From Ruminococcaceae bacterium P7 (GTDB taxonomy: Bacteria > Bacillota > Clostridia > Oscillospirales > Acutalibacteraceae), in contig FMUA01000014.1 in assembly GCA_900100595.1 (NCBI GenBank), forward strand, positions 18,012 to 82,011: a DNA stretch of 64,000 bases, given 5' to 3'. The translations under genes and the position numbers were made by a program. The stretch's first letter is position 1, and every line of letters starts with the position of its first letter. The notes below the pieces were generated by a model. It searched no databases, was not told where the DNA came from, and was given only the letters and a program-made list of their open reading frames with translations. Shown here piece after piece: positions 36,543 through 50,321 of this stretch.

Positions 36543-37385
36543 ATGTATCGGATTCTCAAGAAAAAAGTATTGAACCCCACCGTGACACTGATGGAGGTCG
36601 AAGCGCCCCTGATCGCCGCCAAGGCACAGCCGGGACAGTTCATCATTCTGCGCGCGGACAAGGACGGCGAGCGCATTCCGCTGACCATTTCGGGCTGCGA
36701 TAAGGAACGCGGCAGCGTGCGCATCATCTTCCAGCTCGTCGGCGCGACGACAAAGCAGCTCGGCATGCTTAATGAGGGAGATATGATCCCCGATTTTGTC
36801 GGACCTCTCGGCAATCCCACGCCCATTGACGGACTGAAAAAGGTCTGCGTTGTCGGCGGCGGCGTCGGCTGCGCGATCGCGCTGCCCGTCGCGGAGAAGC
36901 TGCACGAAAACGGCTGCGAGGTGCACACCATCGCGGGCTTCCGCAATAAAGATCTGGTGATTCTGGAGGACGAGTTCAAGGCGTGCTCCGACAAATATAT
37001 CCTGATGACCGACGACGGTTCCGCAGGCGAAAAGGGCGTCGTCACGATGCCGCTCGAAAAGCTGATCGGGAGCGGCGAGAACTACGACATGGTCATCGCG
37101 ATCGGCCCCCTGATCATGATGAAATTCGTCGTCAAGACCACCAAGCCCCACGGCGTGCCGACCACGGTATCGATGAACCCGATCATGATCGACGGCACGG
37201 GCATGTGCGGCGGCTGCCGCCTGACGGTAGGCGGAAAGACGCGCTTCGCGTGTGTGGACGGCCCCGATTTTGACGGCTTCGAGGTCGATTTTGACGAGGC
37301 GATGAAGCGCGGCGCGATGTACCGCGACTTTGAGCGCCACGCCTACGAAAAGAGCTGTCATCTGCTGAACAAGGAGGTTGAGTGA
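36543..37385 (+). CDS. nfnA: NfnA-like FAD/[2Fe-2S] subunit of ferredoxin:NADP oxidoreductase
   Basis: A 280-aa protein of the PyrK/NfnA type: FAD-binding beta barrel (KAQPGQFIILRAD, IPLTISGCD), NAD(P) Rossmann part (VCVVGGGVGCAIALPVAEKL) and a [2Fe-2S] region MCGGCRLTVGG with a following Cys. Together with the next gene it forms the electron-bifurcating NADH-dependent reduced ferredoxin:NADP oxidoreductase. Gene order (small, then large subunit) matches known nfnAB loci; no pyrD is present, arguing against PyrK. Confidence 0.88.
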   Translation: MYRILKKKVLNPTVTLMEVEAPLIAAKAQPGQFIILRADKDGERIPLTISGCDKERGSVRIIFQLVGATTKQLGMLNEGDMIPDFVGPLGNPTPIDGLKKVCVVGGGVGCAIALPVAEKLHENGCEVHTIAGFRNKDLVILEDEFKACSDKYILMTDDGSAGEKGVVTMPLEKLIGSGENYDMVIAIGPLIMMKFVVKTTKPHGVPTTVSMNPIMIDGTGMCGGCRLTVGGKTRFACVDGPDFDGFEVDFDEAMKRGAMYRDFERHAYEKSCHLLNKEVE

Positions 37386-37386
37386 G

Positions 37387-38781
37387 ATGCCGAATATGAC
37401 GCCGAAAAAGGCGGCGATGCCGACGCAGCCGCCCGAGGAGCGCAGGCATAATTTCCGCGAGGTCGCGCTGGGCTACAGCGCGGAGACCGCGATGGAGGAG
37501 GCGACACGCTGCCTCAACTGCAGGCACAAGCCCTGCGTATCGGGCTGCCCCGTACATATCGAGATACCCCGCTTTATCGAGCAGGTCAAAGACGGCGACT
37601 TCGGAAAGGCGTATGAGATCATATCGCGCACCAGCTCCCTGCCCGCGGTCTGCGGCCGCGTCTGTCCGCAGGAGAACCAGTGCGAGGCGCGCTGCGTCAG
37701 AGGAAAGAACGGCGAGCCCGTCGGCATCGGCAGACTTGAGCGCTTTGTCGCCGACTGGCACAACGCGCAGGAGGAAGTCAAGCCCGAAAAGCCCGTTTCC
37801 AACGGTCACAAGGTCGCTGTCATCGGCTCAGGCCCCTCGGGTCTGACCTGCGCGGGCGATCTGGCAAAAATGGGCTACGAGGTCACGGTCTTTGAGGCGC
37901 TCCACCTCGCGGGCGGCGTGCTGGTCTACGGCATCCCCGAGTTCCGTCTGCCAAAGTCGATCGTGCAGAAGGAGGTCGAGACCATTCAGGCTCTCGGCGT
38001 GAAGATCGAAACCAATATGGTCATCGGCAGGGTGCTTTCCATCGACGAGCTGATGGACGAGCAGGGCTTCGAGGCGGTGTTTATCGGCTCCGGCGCAGGC
38101 CTGCCGCGCTTTATGAATATCAAGGGTGAGAACCTCTGCGGCGTGTATTCCGCCAACGAGTTCCTCACGAGAACCAACCTGATGAAGGCGTACCGCGAGG
38201 AGTCCGCTACCCCGATCATGCACGCGAAGCGCGTGGCGGTCGTCGGCGGCGGCAACGTCGCGATGGACGCGGCGCGTTCGGCGCTCCGGCTGGGCGCGAG
38301 TGAGGTCACCGTCGTCTACAGAAGAAGCGAGGAGGAGCTGCCCGCGCGTGCGGAGGAGGTCTCCCACGCCAAGCAGGAGGGCGTTGTGTTCCGCATGCTC
38401 AGCAACCCCGTCGAGATCCTCGGCGACGAGAACGAGTTCGTCACGGGCATGAAGATTCAGCAGATGGAGCTGGGAGAGCCTGACGCGAGCGGCAGACGCA
38501 GACCGGTTCCCGTTGAGGGCAGCGAGTACGTCATCGACGTCGACGCGGTCATCATGGCGATCGGCACATCGCCGAATCCGCTGCTCAAGTTCACGACAAA
38601 GGGACTGGAAACCAAGAGCTGGGGCGGCATCGTCGCCGATGAAAGCGGTCAGACGAGCCGTGAGGGCGTGTTCGCAGGAGGCGACGCGGTCACGGGAGCC
38701 GCTACGGTCATTCTCGCGATGGGCGAGGGCAAAACTGCCGCCGCCGCGATTGACGAGTATATCAAAAACAAAAGCAAGTAA
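37387..38781 (+). CDS. nfnB: NfnB-like large subunit (GltD-family flavoprotein)
   Basis: A 464-aa two-flavin protein related to the glutamate synthase small subunit. N-terminal [4Fe-4S] cysteines are in CLNCRHKPCVSGCPVHI and CGRVCPQENQCEARC; FAD and NADPH sites are VIGSGPSGLTCAGDLA and VVGGGNVAMDAARSAL. I chose ATG 37387, 9 bases after GGAGG. It begins 1 base after the nfnA stop. Without a neighbouring gltB, the NfnAB function (NADPH supply) is favoured over glutamate synthase. Confidence 0.88.
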   Translation: MPNMTPKKAAMPTQPPEERRHNFREVALGYSAETAMEEATRCLNCRHKPCVSGCPVHIEIPRFIEQVKDGDFGKAYEIISRTSSLPAVCGRVCPQENQCEARCVRGKNGEPVGIGRLERFVADWHNAQEEVKPEKPVSNGHKVAVIGSGPSGLTCAGDLAKMGYEVTVFEALHLAGGVLVYGIPEFRLPKSIVQKEVETIQALGVKIETNMVIGRVLSIDELMDEQGFEAVFIGSGAGLPRFMNIKGENLCGVYSANEFLTRTNLMKAYREESATPIMHAKRVAVVGGGNVAMDAARSALRLGASEVTVVYRRSEEELPARAEEVSHAKQEGVVFRMLSNPVEILGDENEFVTGMKIQQMELGEPDASGRRRPVPVEGSEYVIDVDAVIMAIGTSPNPLLKFTTKGLETKSWGGIVADESGQTSREGVFAGGDAVTGAATVILAMGEGKTAAAAIDEYIKNKSK

Positions 38782-38787
38782 ACAGAA

Positions 38788-38816
38788 AACGGCTGTCAGA
38801 CGACAGCCGTTATTAT
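38788..38816. terminator. Bidirectional terminator between nfnB and SDR gene
   Basis: Hairpin AACGGCTGTC / GACAGCCGTT with TATTATT tail between convergent genes. Confidence 0.8.
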
Positions 38817-39871
38817 TATGCTAAATTATTGTCGATATATTCAAAATAGGACTTGCGGTCCATCGGCGGGTCGGTCTCCGCGTACCACTCGTATTCCTCT
38901 TTTAAGCCCTCGTCGAGCGGCGTCAGCTCGGGCATCAGCGCGAGCATTTTGCTCACGTCCAGACGGTAGTCGTAGTTGTGGAACGGGAAGTAGCTGCGCT
39001 GCGGAAAGCTGTCCGACACGCGCAGGATCTCGGGCGTCTTGCCTGCCGCCTCGTAACAGAGCGTGACCCACTCCTTGACGGTGACGGTCTGGGGATTGCC
39101 GACGTTGAATACCTTGTTCTCCGGCTGCGTTTCGAGAATCAGCTCCATGAAGCGGCACAAATCCCTGACATTGAAGAACTGCAGGCTCATCTCCTTTTCG
39201 GGGATGTAGCACTTGCGGTCGCCGCGCGCGCAGTCAAAGATGAACGGCTCGCGGTAAAGGCTTTCGTACTTGCCGTAGAGATACGGCGGACGCAGGATGT
39301 AGGCGTTTTCCATCCGCTCGCGCAGGGCGTTTTCGGCGGCGATCTTGTTGGTGCCGTATCCGCCCCAGAGGTAGTTTTCGCCCGTGGGCTGGTTCTCCTC
39401 AAAGGGCTGCGGATTGCCCTCGGGGTATACCGCGCTCGAGCTGAGCAGGATGTACGGCCCCTTGAAGTCATCGCCGAGCGCATCGAGCAGCTTGACGACG
39501 TGCTCCTCGGTGTAGCCGCAGATGTCGAGCACCGCGTCAAAGGTCAGTCCGTCCAGCGCGCCGCCGAGGTCGGTTCTGTCCGCCTGAATCAGCGTGACGC
39601 CCTCGGCCTGCTCGCGGCTGCCGCGGTTGAGCACCGTGACCTCGTACCCCGTCGCGGCGAAGTATTCCGCGGTATAGCGGCTGACAAAATTGGTTCCTCC
39701 CGTGATCAGCAGCTTTCTCGGCTTCCGTTCGTTTTCCGGAGCCTCGCTCTCCGGAACCTCGCTCTCCTGAATCTCGGTTTCCTGAACCTCGCTCTCCGAA
39801 ACCTCGCTCTCCGAAACCTCGCTCTCCGAAACCTCGCACGTTTGAATTTCGTTCTCTTGGATCTCGCTCAA
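38816..39871 (-). CDS. NAD-dependent epimerase/reductase with acidic repeat N-terminus
   Basis: A 351-aa extended SDR. Residues 1 to about 48 are repeats of S-E-S-E-V and related E-rich units (SEVSESEVSESEVSESEV), encoded by 15-base tandem repeats. The Rossmann fold then starts at KLLITGGTNFVSRY, with an active-site YGTNK (Y-x-x-x-K) and late strand ADRTDLGG. The fold resembles NDP-sugar or mRNA-binding SDR proteins; substrate unknown. The start is TTG 39871, 9 bases after GGAGG; no ATG is available upstream. The extension is acidic and probably disordered. Confidence 0.8.
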   Translation of the reverse strand: MSEIQENEIQTCEVSESEVSESEVSESEVQETEIQESEVPESEAPENERKPRKLLITGGTNFVSRYTAEYFAATGYEVTVLNRGSREQAEGVTLIQADRTDLGGALDGLTFDAVLDICGYTEEHVVKLLDALGDDFKGPYILLSSSAVYPEGNPQPFEENQPTGENYLWGGYGTNKIAAENALRERMENAYILRPPYLYGKYESLYREPFIFDCARGDRKCYIPEKEMSLQFFNVRDLCRFMELILETQPENKVFNVGNPQTVTVKEWVTLCYEAAGKTPEILRVSDSFPQRSYFPFHNYDYRLDVSKMLALMPELTPLDEGLKEEYEWYAETDPPMDRKSYFEYIDNNLA

Positions 39872-39903
39872 TTGAATCTCCCTCCTATAACAGAATATAA
39901 CAG

Positions 39904-39930
39904 AAAAACGGCGGTAGGACCGCCGTTTTT
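39904..39930. terminator. Terminator after the DUF1292 gene
   Basis: AAAAACGGCGGT / ACCGCCGTTTTT hairpin with A/T flanks on both sides, downstream of the minus-strand gene ending at 39941. Confidence 0.85.
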
Positions 39931-39940
39931 ACTTTACGCT

Positions 39941-40240
39941 TTATTCAAAGTTGATTTCGCCCTCGTACTTTTTCTTGAAGATGTCGAACAGCTTGTCGAG
40001 CAGGTCCTCGTCCTCGATGCTGACATATTCCTCGGTTTCCTCGTCGACGGGATTGATTTTGAGGATAACGACCTCATCCGCGTCCTCGTCGTTCTCGATC
40101 AGTACGATGTATTCTTCTCCATCATATTCCACGATATCCAGAAACTCAAATTCTACTTCATTGCCCTCCTCGTCCTCGAGGGTGATCAGGGTGCCTTCAT
40201 TCTCCATATCCATTTCATTCATGACTTCTTCGTTCGCCAT
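39941..40240 (-). CDS. DUF1292 small acidic protein
   Basis: A 99-aa strongly acidic protein matching the DUF1292 pattern: ITLEDEEGNEVEFEFLDIVE, EYIVLIENDED, VVILKINPVDEETEEYVSIED. I chose ATG 40240 behind AAAGGAAGG. The function is unknown. Confidence 0.85.
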   Translation of the reverse strand: MANEEVMNEMDMENEGTLITLEDEEGNEVEFEFLDIVEYDGEEYIVLIENDEDADEVVILKINPVDEETEEYVSIEDEDLLDKLFDIFKKKYEGEINFE

Positions 40241-40335
40241 AGGTTCCTTCCTTTCCGAAAGCGTAGCCTTCTCTAAGATAATATCAGTATAGCACAAACC
40301 GCGAAAATGTCAAGTGGGAAGTCATGTTTGGCGCG

Positions 40336-40752
40336 TCATATTTTGGTATCGAATTCGCTGCCGCACTTGGGACAGCGGACGCGGTGCTTTCCCTTGACGT
40401 TGCGGACGCGCAGCTGCGCTTTGCACATGGGACACCTGCGGTAGCGGTAATCCCTGCGGTCGCGGATGCGCTTGAAGGTGAGCGTGACCCAATTTTTGAC
40501 AGGCTCATAGACGCGCATAAAAGTGCGGTTCTCCTTGCTGCGCATGACGATGTTGCGGGAGAGCGCGCGCACGATGACGAGCGCGGTCAGACCGAGCTGC
40601 ACCAGCATCAGAATCAGGTGCGGGATGCGCGGAAAGATGAAGATGTTGACCGTCCAGATGACGGCGGCGAGGATGAGCAGACAGCCGTTGAGGGCGTCCA
40701 TGCCGTAGCGTCCCTGCATAAAGAGCATGATTTTCTGAAAGAAATTGCGCAT
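40336..40752 (-). CDS. Membrane protein with C-terminal zinc ribbon
   Basis: A 138-aa protein with two membrane segments (about 22-40 and 46-64) and a basic cytoplasmic region ending in a CPMC...CPKCGSEF zinc ribbon. It is the last gene of a three-gene minus-strand run with the epimerase and HPr-kinase-like genes. The function is unknown. Confidence 0.75.
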   Translation of the reverse strand: MRNFFQKIMLFMQGRYGMDALNGCLLILAAVIWTVNIFIFPRIPHLILMLVQLGLTALVIVRALSRNIVMRSKENRTFMRVYEPVKNWVTLTFKRIRDRRDYRYRRCPMCKAQLRVRNVKGKHRVRCPKCGSEFDTKI

Positions 40753-40763
40753 AGCAGCCTCCC

Positions 40764-41615
40764 TCAGCGGACGTAATCCGCGGCGAAATAGACGTAGTTG
40801 AGGTCGCCGATGATCGCGGTATGCGCGGTCTTGACGACGACGGTTCTGCCCTCGCCCTTGGAAAGCTCGAGGATATATTCGCCCGCGTTGAGCGTGTCGG
40901 GCGTGGCGCCCGTTTTTTCGAGGAATTCCTCCGTGCTCAGCGTGAGCGAGCCGTAGCCCTCAAAGAGCGGCAGCCGCTCCCAGTCGAGGAGCTTGTATTC
41001 GTCGCGGACGGGCAGAATGCCGATATCCGCGTTGACGAGCAGGTCGATATAATCGGGCGCGTCGCCGAGGAACATGCCCGTCTTATAGCAGCCGATGGAC
41101 ACGGTCACGTCGGAGTGCACGGCAAGCTGAGCGACGCCCGTGTCGCCGTTGAGTCCGCTGTTGATGTCGGCGCTGACGATGAACGCGCCGCTCGCGTTGA
41201 TCTCCTCGATCGCGTGGGCGAAGCTGTCGCGCGGCGTGCCCTGAAAGCCCGTACCGAGCAGGCAGTCGACGACGATATCGAAGCCGGCAAGGGGAGAGGG
41301 TGCGAAGATATTGCCCTCCTCGGCGCCGAAGCTGCGGGCGGTCCGGTAGTAATACAGTCCGTCGTCCGAGAATTTGTCGGACACGCGGAAGATGACGGGC
41401 GTCATGCCGTGGTCGAGCAGGATGCAGGCAAGGGCGTAGCCGTCGCCGCCGTTGTTGCCCGAGCCGCAGACGATCGCGATCCTGCCCGTGAACTGCACCG
41501 CGTCGAAGATACCCTGCGCGGCTCTGCGCATCAGCTCCTTTGACGGCGTGTGGTTGGCGATGGTCTGCGCGTCGGACTGACGCATATTATCAACGGAAAT
41601 AACGTGGGGAAGCAT
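40764..41615 (-). CDS. nnrE: NAD(P)H-hydrate epimerase, stand-alone
   Basis: A 283-aa protein with the YjeF N-terminal fold: IAIVCGSGNNGGDGYALACIL, VDCLLGTGFQG and VSADINSGLNGDTG bind and epimerise damaged NAD(P)HX. Unlike most bacterial Nnr proteins it has no C-terminal ADP-dependent dehydratase domain. The last about 80 residues are an additional segment of unknown role. It lies 11 bases upstream of the membrane zinc-ribbon gene. Confidence 0.88.
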   Translation of the reverse strand: MLPHVISVDNMRQSDAQTIANHTPSKELMRRAAQGIFDAVQFTGRIAIVCGSGNNGGDGYALACILLDHGMTPVIFRVSDKFSDDGLYYYRTARSFGAEEGNIFAPSPLAGFDIVVDCLLGTGFQGTPRDSFAHAIEEINASGAFIVSADINSGLNGDTGVAQLAVHSDVTVSIGCYKTGMFLGDAPDYIDLLVNADIGILPVRDEYKLLDWERLPLFEGYGSLTLSTEEFLEKTGATPDTLNAGEYILELSKGEGRTVVVKTAHTAIIGDLNYVYFAADYVR

Positions 41616-41627
41616 AGTCGGCTCCTT

Positions 41628-42338
41628 TCAATTTTCGCCGCAAACCGCGTCATACGCGACCTGCGCCGATTCGATATCCTGATTGCAGTACAGCTCGATC
41701 AGCTTTGCCTGCGCGAACAGCGCGTCAAACAGCCCGAGCAGCTTGATCATATTCTCCCTGCTGGTCGGCAGGAGCGTCGCCTCCATCAGCTGACGCATCT
41801 GCTTTGCGGGAGAGGTGCGGACGGCGGTATTTGTTTCGCCGCGCTTGAGTACGTAGATCGCCTTGACCGGCGCGATGCGGTTGCAGCCGATATCGGATTT
41901 GCCCATCCACGGCGTCGAGCAGACGTAAAACGTGCCGCCGATATTGCGGATGAGCGGCTTGTCGTCGTTGATCATGATGACCTTGTCGCCGAACAGTCTG
42001 CGCCAGTTGCGCGTATGGGTCGATTTTCCCGTGCCGCTCAGCGCGGTGAAAAGATAGCCCTCACCGTCCATTTCCAGACACGAGGAATGGAAAAAGCAGC
42101 CGTCGTAGCTGCTGAGAACCGTCTTGCTGATGTTTGTCAGCACCAGCGCGTCCTCCGCGAGATAGGGCAGGCAGGGTGTTTTGCTCTTTTTCATATAATT
42201 GTCGATTTCGTCCGCCGTGACGGACGCGTCAAAGTCGTATTCCTCCGACCCGCTCAGATACGGCGCGATCCGTTTTTCGGTCTGGGGAGTGACAGGGTCG
42301 ATGCGGATGTTCAGCTCCGCGATTCTGTAGACAGGCAT
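41628..42338 (-). CDS. HPr kinase/PEPCK-fold P-loop protein
   Basis: A 236-aa protein with a P-loop FTALSGTGKSTHT and a MINDDKPLIR strand, like HPr-kinase C-terminal-domain relatives. N-terminal half is beta-rich. It lacks the full length of canonical HprK and its substrate is unknown; related proteins occur beside peptide-modification genes, but none is here. I chose ATG 42338 behind AAGAGGTG. It heads the minus-strand run with nnrE. Confidence 0.7.
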   Translation of the reverse strand: MPVYRIAELNIRIDPVTPQTEKRIAPYLSGSEEYDFDASVTADEIDNYMKKSKTPCLPYLAEDALVLTNISKTVLSSYDGCFFHSSCLEMDGEGYLFTALSGTGKSTHTRNWRRLFGDKVIMINDDKPLIRNIGGTFYVCSTPWMGKSDIGCNRIAPVKAIYVLKRGETNTAVRTSPAKQMRQLMEATLLPTSRENMIKLLGLFDALFAQAKLIELYCNQDIESAQVAYDAVCGEN

Positions 42339-42477
42339 GGGACACCTCTTTTTTATGATCGGTTCGGGAGGAATGCTCACTCCCGCATAACAATATTTTA
42401 CCCCTTTGCGCTGTCTTTGTCAACCTTGCAAACCATACACGGCGTCGGGCGTTCCAAAAAAAGCAAGAAAATAAAAA

Positions 42478-42499
42478 CCGAGAGCAAAAATTCTCTCGG
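42478..42499 (-). terminator. Hairpin in the gap before rpoB
   Basis: CCGAGAG / CTCTCGG hairpin with a T-rich tail on the minus strand, in the 416-base gap 42339-42754 that otherwise holds the rpoB promoter and an untranslated leader. Confidence 0.5.
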
Positions 42500-42553
42500 A
42501 GCATTAACTATTAAAAAAGTGTTAAAATTTCGCAAAAAGTTCGGCAAAACCTC

Positions 42554-42582
42554 TTGACATCTACCCTTTGGGAGAGTAAAAT
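42554..42582 (+). promoter_or_regulatory. Promoter of rpoBC
   Basis: Consensus TTGACA (42554-42559) and TAAAAT (42577-42582) with 17-bp spacer. The transcript would have a leader of about 165 bases before the rpoB start. Confidence 0.8.
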
Positions 42583-42754
42583 AGTAAAATGTACCATAAT
42601 GGGGCTATGTGCAAACCGCGCATAACCGTTTCGGAAAAAAACCTTGTTTACAAGGGGATATTATCACAAAAAGGCGCGTCTGTCAAGACCGATTTTTGAT
42701 ATCTTTTTCCGTGCCCGTTGTGATTGTGAAACTATCAAAGGAGTGGATACGCAT

Positions 42755-45700
42755 ATGGTTAATGTCAAACCCGTCATGCTGGGACGTACCGAGCGCATGA
42801 GCTTCGGCAAGATTGATGAAGTAATCGATATGCCGAACCTCATTGAGGTTCAGAAGGCTTCCTACCAGTGGTTTCTGGAGGAAGGTCTCAAGGAAGTATT
42901 CAAGGACGTCTCGGGCATCACCGACTATCAGGACAACCTTGTGCTCGATTTTATCGACTACGAGCTTGACGTCGATCACCCCAACTACAGCGTTATTGAA
43001 TGCAAGGTGCGTGACGCGACTTATTCCGCCGCGCTCAGAGTAACCGCACGCCTGCTCAACAAATCGACAGGCGAAATCAAGGAAAGCAATGTCTTTATGG
43101 GTGATTTCCCGCTGATGACTCCCAGCGGCACCTTTGTAATCAACGGAGCGGAGCGCGTCATCGTCTCCCAGCTCGTCCGTTCACCCGGCGTTTATTACAA
43201 AATGGATCACGACAAAACAGGCAAGAAGCTCTTTTCCACGACCGTCATCCCGAACCGCGGCGCGTGGCTGGAGTATGAGACCGACATCAACGACGTTTTC
43301 TATGTCCGTATCGACAAGAACAGAAAGCTCCCCGTCACCTCGTTTATCCGCGCGCTGGGCGTAGGAAGTGACGCCGAGATCCTCGACCTCTTCGGCGACG
43401 ACGAGAGAATCCGCGCCACCATCGAAAAGGATCAGGCGCACAACATCGAGGAAGGTCTGATCGAGGTCTACAAGAAGCTGCGTCCGTCGGAGCCTCCGAC
43501 CGTCGACAGCGCCCAGACCCATATCAACAACCTCTTCTTTGACGAGAACCGCTACGATATGTCCCGCGTGGGCAGATACAAATATAACAAGAAGCTCGGC
43601 ATCGCCAACCGTCTCGAGGGCAACGTCCTCGCGGAGCCGATCGCCAATCCCCGCACGGGCGAGGTCATGGCGCTCAGGGACGAGAAGATCTCCAAGGCGA
43701 AGGCGCTCGAGATCGAGAACGCGGGCGTATCCGTCGCCTACGTCAAGAACCTCGACGGCGAGGTCGTCAAGGTCATCTCGAACGGCATGGTCGACATCTC
43801 CTGCTACGTCGATTTCGACGCGGAGAAGGAGTGCGGCGTCAGAGAGAACGTCCGCTTCGACGTCCTCTGCGAGATCCTCGACGCCGCCGAGAATGAGGAC
43901 GACCTGAAATCCATGCTCAGAGAGAGAGTCGCCGAGCTGGTTCCCAACAACATCACCGTGGAGGACATCTTCGCGACGATCAACTACCTCAACTGCGTCG
44001 CCAAGGGCGTCGGCAACACCGACGACATCGATAACCTCGGCAACAGACGTATCCGCTGCGTGGGCGAGCTGCTGCAGAACCAGTTCCGCATCGGCTTCTC
44101 GCGTCTGGAGAGAGTCGTCCGCGAGAGAATGACCACCCAGTCGCAGGATATGGAGAGCCTCTCTCCGAATTCCCTCATCAACATCCGACCCGTCACCGCG
44201 GCGATCAAGGAGTTCTTCGGCTCCTCACCGCTGTCACAGTTCATGGACCAGACCAACCCGCTTGCGGAGCTGACGCACAAGCGCCGTCTTTCCGCACTCG
44301 GCCCCGGCGGTCTTTCCCGAGACAGAGCCGGATTCGAGGTGCGCGACGTTCACTACACGCACTACGGCAGAATGTGTCCTATCGAGACGCCGGAAGGCCC
44401 GAACATCGGTCTGATCTCCTACCTCGCGAGCTTCGCGAAAATCAACAAATACGGCTTTGTGGAGGCTCCCTTCCGCAAGATTGACAAAGAGACCGGCGTC
44501 GTCACCGACGAGGTCGTCTATATGACCGCCGACGTGGAGGACAACTACTACGTCGCGCAGGCGAACGAGCCGCTCGACGAGAACGGCAGATTCGTCAATT
44601 CCAAGGTCGTCGGCAGATACCGCGACGAGTTCGTCGAAATGTCCGCGAAGCGCTTTGACTACATGGACGTATCGCCGAAGATGGTCGTCTCCGTCGCGAC
44701 CGCGATGATCCCGTTCCTCGAGAACGACGACGCGAACCGTGCCCTCATGGGCGCGAACATGCAGCGTCAGGCTGTACCGCTCCTCCGCTCCGAGGCGCCG
44801 ATCGTCGGCACCGGCATGGAGTACAAGGCGGGCACCGACTCGGGCGTATGTATCCTCGCCGAGGGCGACGGCGTCGTCATGAGCGTTGACGCGAGAAACA
44901 TCCGCGTCCAGTACGACGACGGCAAGGTCAAGGACTACGAGGTCATCAAGTTCCTGCGCTCCAACCAGGGCACCTGCTTCAACCAGAAGCCCATCGTTTC
45001 CCGCGGTCAGCGCGTCAGGAAGGGCGACGTCCTCGCGGACGGACCCGCGACCGACAGCGGCGAGATCGCGCTCGGAAAGAACGCCCTCATCGGCTTCATG
45101 ACCTGGGAAGGCTACAACTACGAGGACGCCGTCCTGCTCAACGAGAAGATCGTGCGCGACGACGTTTACACCTCTATCCATATTGAAGAATACGACACCG
45201 AGGCGAGAGATACCAAGCTCGGCCCCGAAGAGATCACCAACGATATCCCGAATGTCTCCGAAGACCTGCGCAAGTACCTCGACGAGGACGGCATCATCCA
45301 GATCGGCGCCGAGGTCAAGGCGGGCGACATTCTCGTCGGCAAGGTAACGCCCAAGGGCGAAACCGAGCTGACCGCCGAGGAGCGCCTGCTGCGCGCCATC
45401 TTCGGCGAAAAGGCGAGAGAGGTCAGAGACACCTCCCTGCGCGTGCCCCACGGCGAGCAGGGCACGGTCGTTGACGTCAAGGTATTCACCAGAGCCGACA
45501 GCCGCAACGAGCTGCAGCCCGGCGTCAACAAGGTCGTCAGAGTCTATCTCGCGCTCAAGCGCAAAATCAGCGTCGGCGACAAGATGGCGGGACGTCACGG
45601 CAACAAGGGTGTCGTTTCGCGCATCCTCCCCGTTGAGGATATGCCCTTCCTGCCCGACGGCACGCCGCTCGACATCGTACTCAACCCCCTCGGCGTACCT

Positions 45701-46477
45701 TCCCGTATGAACATCGGACAGGTGCTCGAGGTTCACCTCGGCTACGCCGCAAAGGCGCTCGGCTGGAAGATCATGACGCCTGTATTCGACGGCGCGCACG
45801 AGGGCGACATCTTCGCGGCGCTCAAGGACGCGGGCTACAGCGAGGACGGCAAGACATGGCTGGTCGACGGCAGAACCGGCGAACGCTTCGACAACCCCGT
45901 CACGGTCGGCTACATGTACTACCTCAAGCTGCATCACCTCGTTGACGAAAAGATCCACGCCCGTTCCACGGGTCCCTACTCCCTTGTCACCCAGCAGCCT
46001 CTCGGCGGTAAGGCGCAGTTCGGCGGACAGCGCTTCGGTGAGATGGAGGTCTGGGCGCTGGAGGCATACGGCGCCGCTTACACCCTGCAGGAGATCCTCA
46101 CCGTCAAGTCGGACGACGTCGTCGGCAGAGTCAAGACCTACGAGGCGATCGTCAAGGGACAGAATATCCCCGCTTCGGGCATTCCCGAATCCTTCCGCGT
46201 ACTCATTAAAGAATTGCAGTCGCTCTCTCTCGACGTGCGCGTGCTCGACGCCGCCGGCGAGGAAATCGACATCAAGCAGAAGTTTGACGAGGACGAGGAT
46301 ATCGCGGATGCATCCGACGCCAGCTTCGACGAGGAGAGCGTCATGACCTCCATGGACGGCTACAACCTTGCCGAGGGCGGCGAAGAAGGCAATATGTACG
46401 ACGACTCTCTTCCCGACGAGGAGGTCGAGGTTGACGATTACTACGATATCGACAGCTTCAACTCAGACGAGCTTTAA
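42755..46477 (+). CDS. rpoB: RNA polymerase beta subunit
   Basis: A 1240-aa RpoB with a complete conserved core, including [20 protein letters not shown] (rifampicin region) and [12 protein letters not shown] (active-site lysine region). I chose ATG 42755, about 11 bases after AAAGGAG; the longer frame upstream has no ribosome site. The C-terminus has an acidic extension ([15 protein letters not shown]). rplJ/rplL are not upstream. Confidence 0.97.
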   Translation: MVNVKPVMLGRTERMSFGKIDEVIDMPNLIEVQKASYQWFLEEGLKEVFKDVSGITDYQDNLVLDFIDYELDVDHPNYSVIECKVRDATYSAALRVTARLLNKSTGEIKESNVFMGDFPLMTPSGTFVINGAERVIVSQLVRSPGVYYKMDHDKTGKKLFSTTVIPNRGAWLEYETDINDVFYVRIDKNRKLPVTSFIRALGVGSDAEILDLFGDDERIRATIEKDQAHNIEEGLIEVYKKLRPSEPPTVDSAQTHINNLFFDENRYDMSRVGRYKYNKKLGIANRLEGNVLAEPIANPRTGEVMALRDEKISKAKALEIENAGVSVAYVKNLDGEVVKVISNGMVDISCYVDFDAEKECGVRENVRFDVLCEILDAAENEDDLKSMLRERVAELVPNNITVEDIFATINYLNCVAKGVGNTDDIDNLGNRRIRCVGELLQNQFRIGFSRLERVVRERMTTQSQDMESLSPNSLINIRPVTAAIKEFFGSSPLSQFMDQTNPLAELTHKRRLSALGPGGLSRDRAGFEVRDVHYTHYGRMCPIETPEGPNIGLISYLASFAKINKYGFVEAPFRKIDKETGVVTDEVVYMTADVEDNYYVAQANEPLDENGRFVNSKVVGRYRDEFVEMSAKRFDYMDVSPKMVVSVATAMIPFLENDDANRALMGANMQRQAVPLLRSEAPIVGTGMEYKAGTDSGVCILAEGDGVVMSVDARNIRVQYDDGKVKDYEVIKFLRSNQGTCFNQKPIVSRGQRVRKGDVLADGPATDSGEIALGKNALIGFMTWEGYNYEDAVLLNEKIVRDDVYTSIHIEEYDTEARDTKLGPEEITNDIPNVSEDLRKYLDEDGIIQIGAEVKAGDILVGKVTPKGETELTAEERLLRAIFGEKAREVRDTSLRVPHGEQGTVVDVKVFTRADSRNELQPGVNKVVRVYLALKRKISVGDKMAGRHGNKGVVSRILPVEDMPFLPDGTPLDIVLNPLGVPSRMNIGQVLEVHLGYAAKALGWKIMTPVFDGAHEGDIFAALKDAGYSEDGKTWLVDGRTGERFDNPVTVGYMYYLKLHHLVDEKIHARSTGPYSLVTQQPLGGKAQFGGQRFGEMEVWALEAYGAAYTLQEILTVKSDDVVGRVKTYEAIVKGQNIPASGIPESFRVLIKELQSLSLDVRVLDAAGEEIDIKQKFDEDEDIADASDASFDEESVMTSMDGYNLAEGGEEGNMYDDSLPDEEVEVDDYYDIDSFNSDEL

Positions 46478-46494
46478 TTGGGAGGTTACGCTAC

Positions 46495-50229
<3,735 letters not shown>

Positions 50230-50238
50230 AACAAAATC

Positions 50239-50268
50239 AAAAGCCGACTCATCTGAGTCGGCTTTTCC
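50239..50268 (+). terminator. Terminator of rpoBC
   Basis: AAAAGCCGACTCA / TGAGTCGGCTTTT hairpin, 9 bases after rpoC. Confidence 0.9.
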
Positions 50269-50270
50269 TA

Positions 50271-50299
50271 TTGTCAAACGGTGCTGAAAATGCTATACT
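50271..50299 (+). promoter_or_regulatory. Promoter after rpoC terminator
   Basis: TTGTCA (50271-50276) and TATACT (50294-50299), spacer 17 bp, just before the HTH gene. Confidence 0.65.
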
Positions 50300-50321
50300 T
50301 TTTGGGAAAGGAGAAATGTAA

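Noticed and set aside
44234..45958. 574-aa minus-strand frame inside rpoB
   Set aside because: It is antisense to conserved rpoB codons, with valine/leucine/aspartate shadow composition and no ribosome site or domain.
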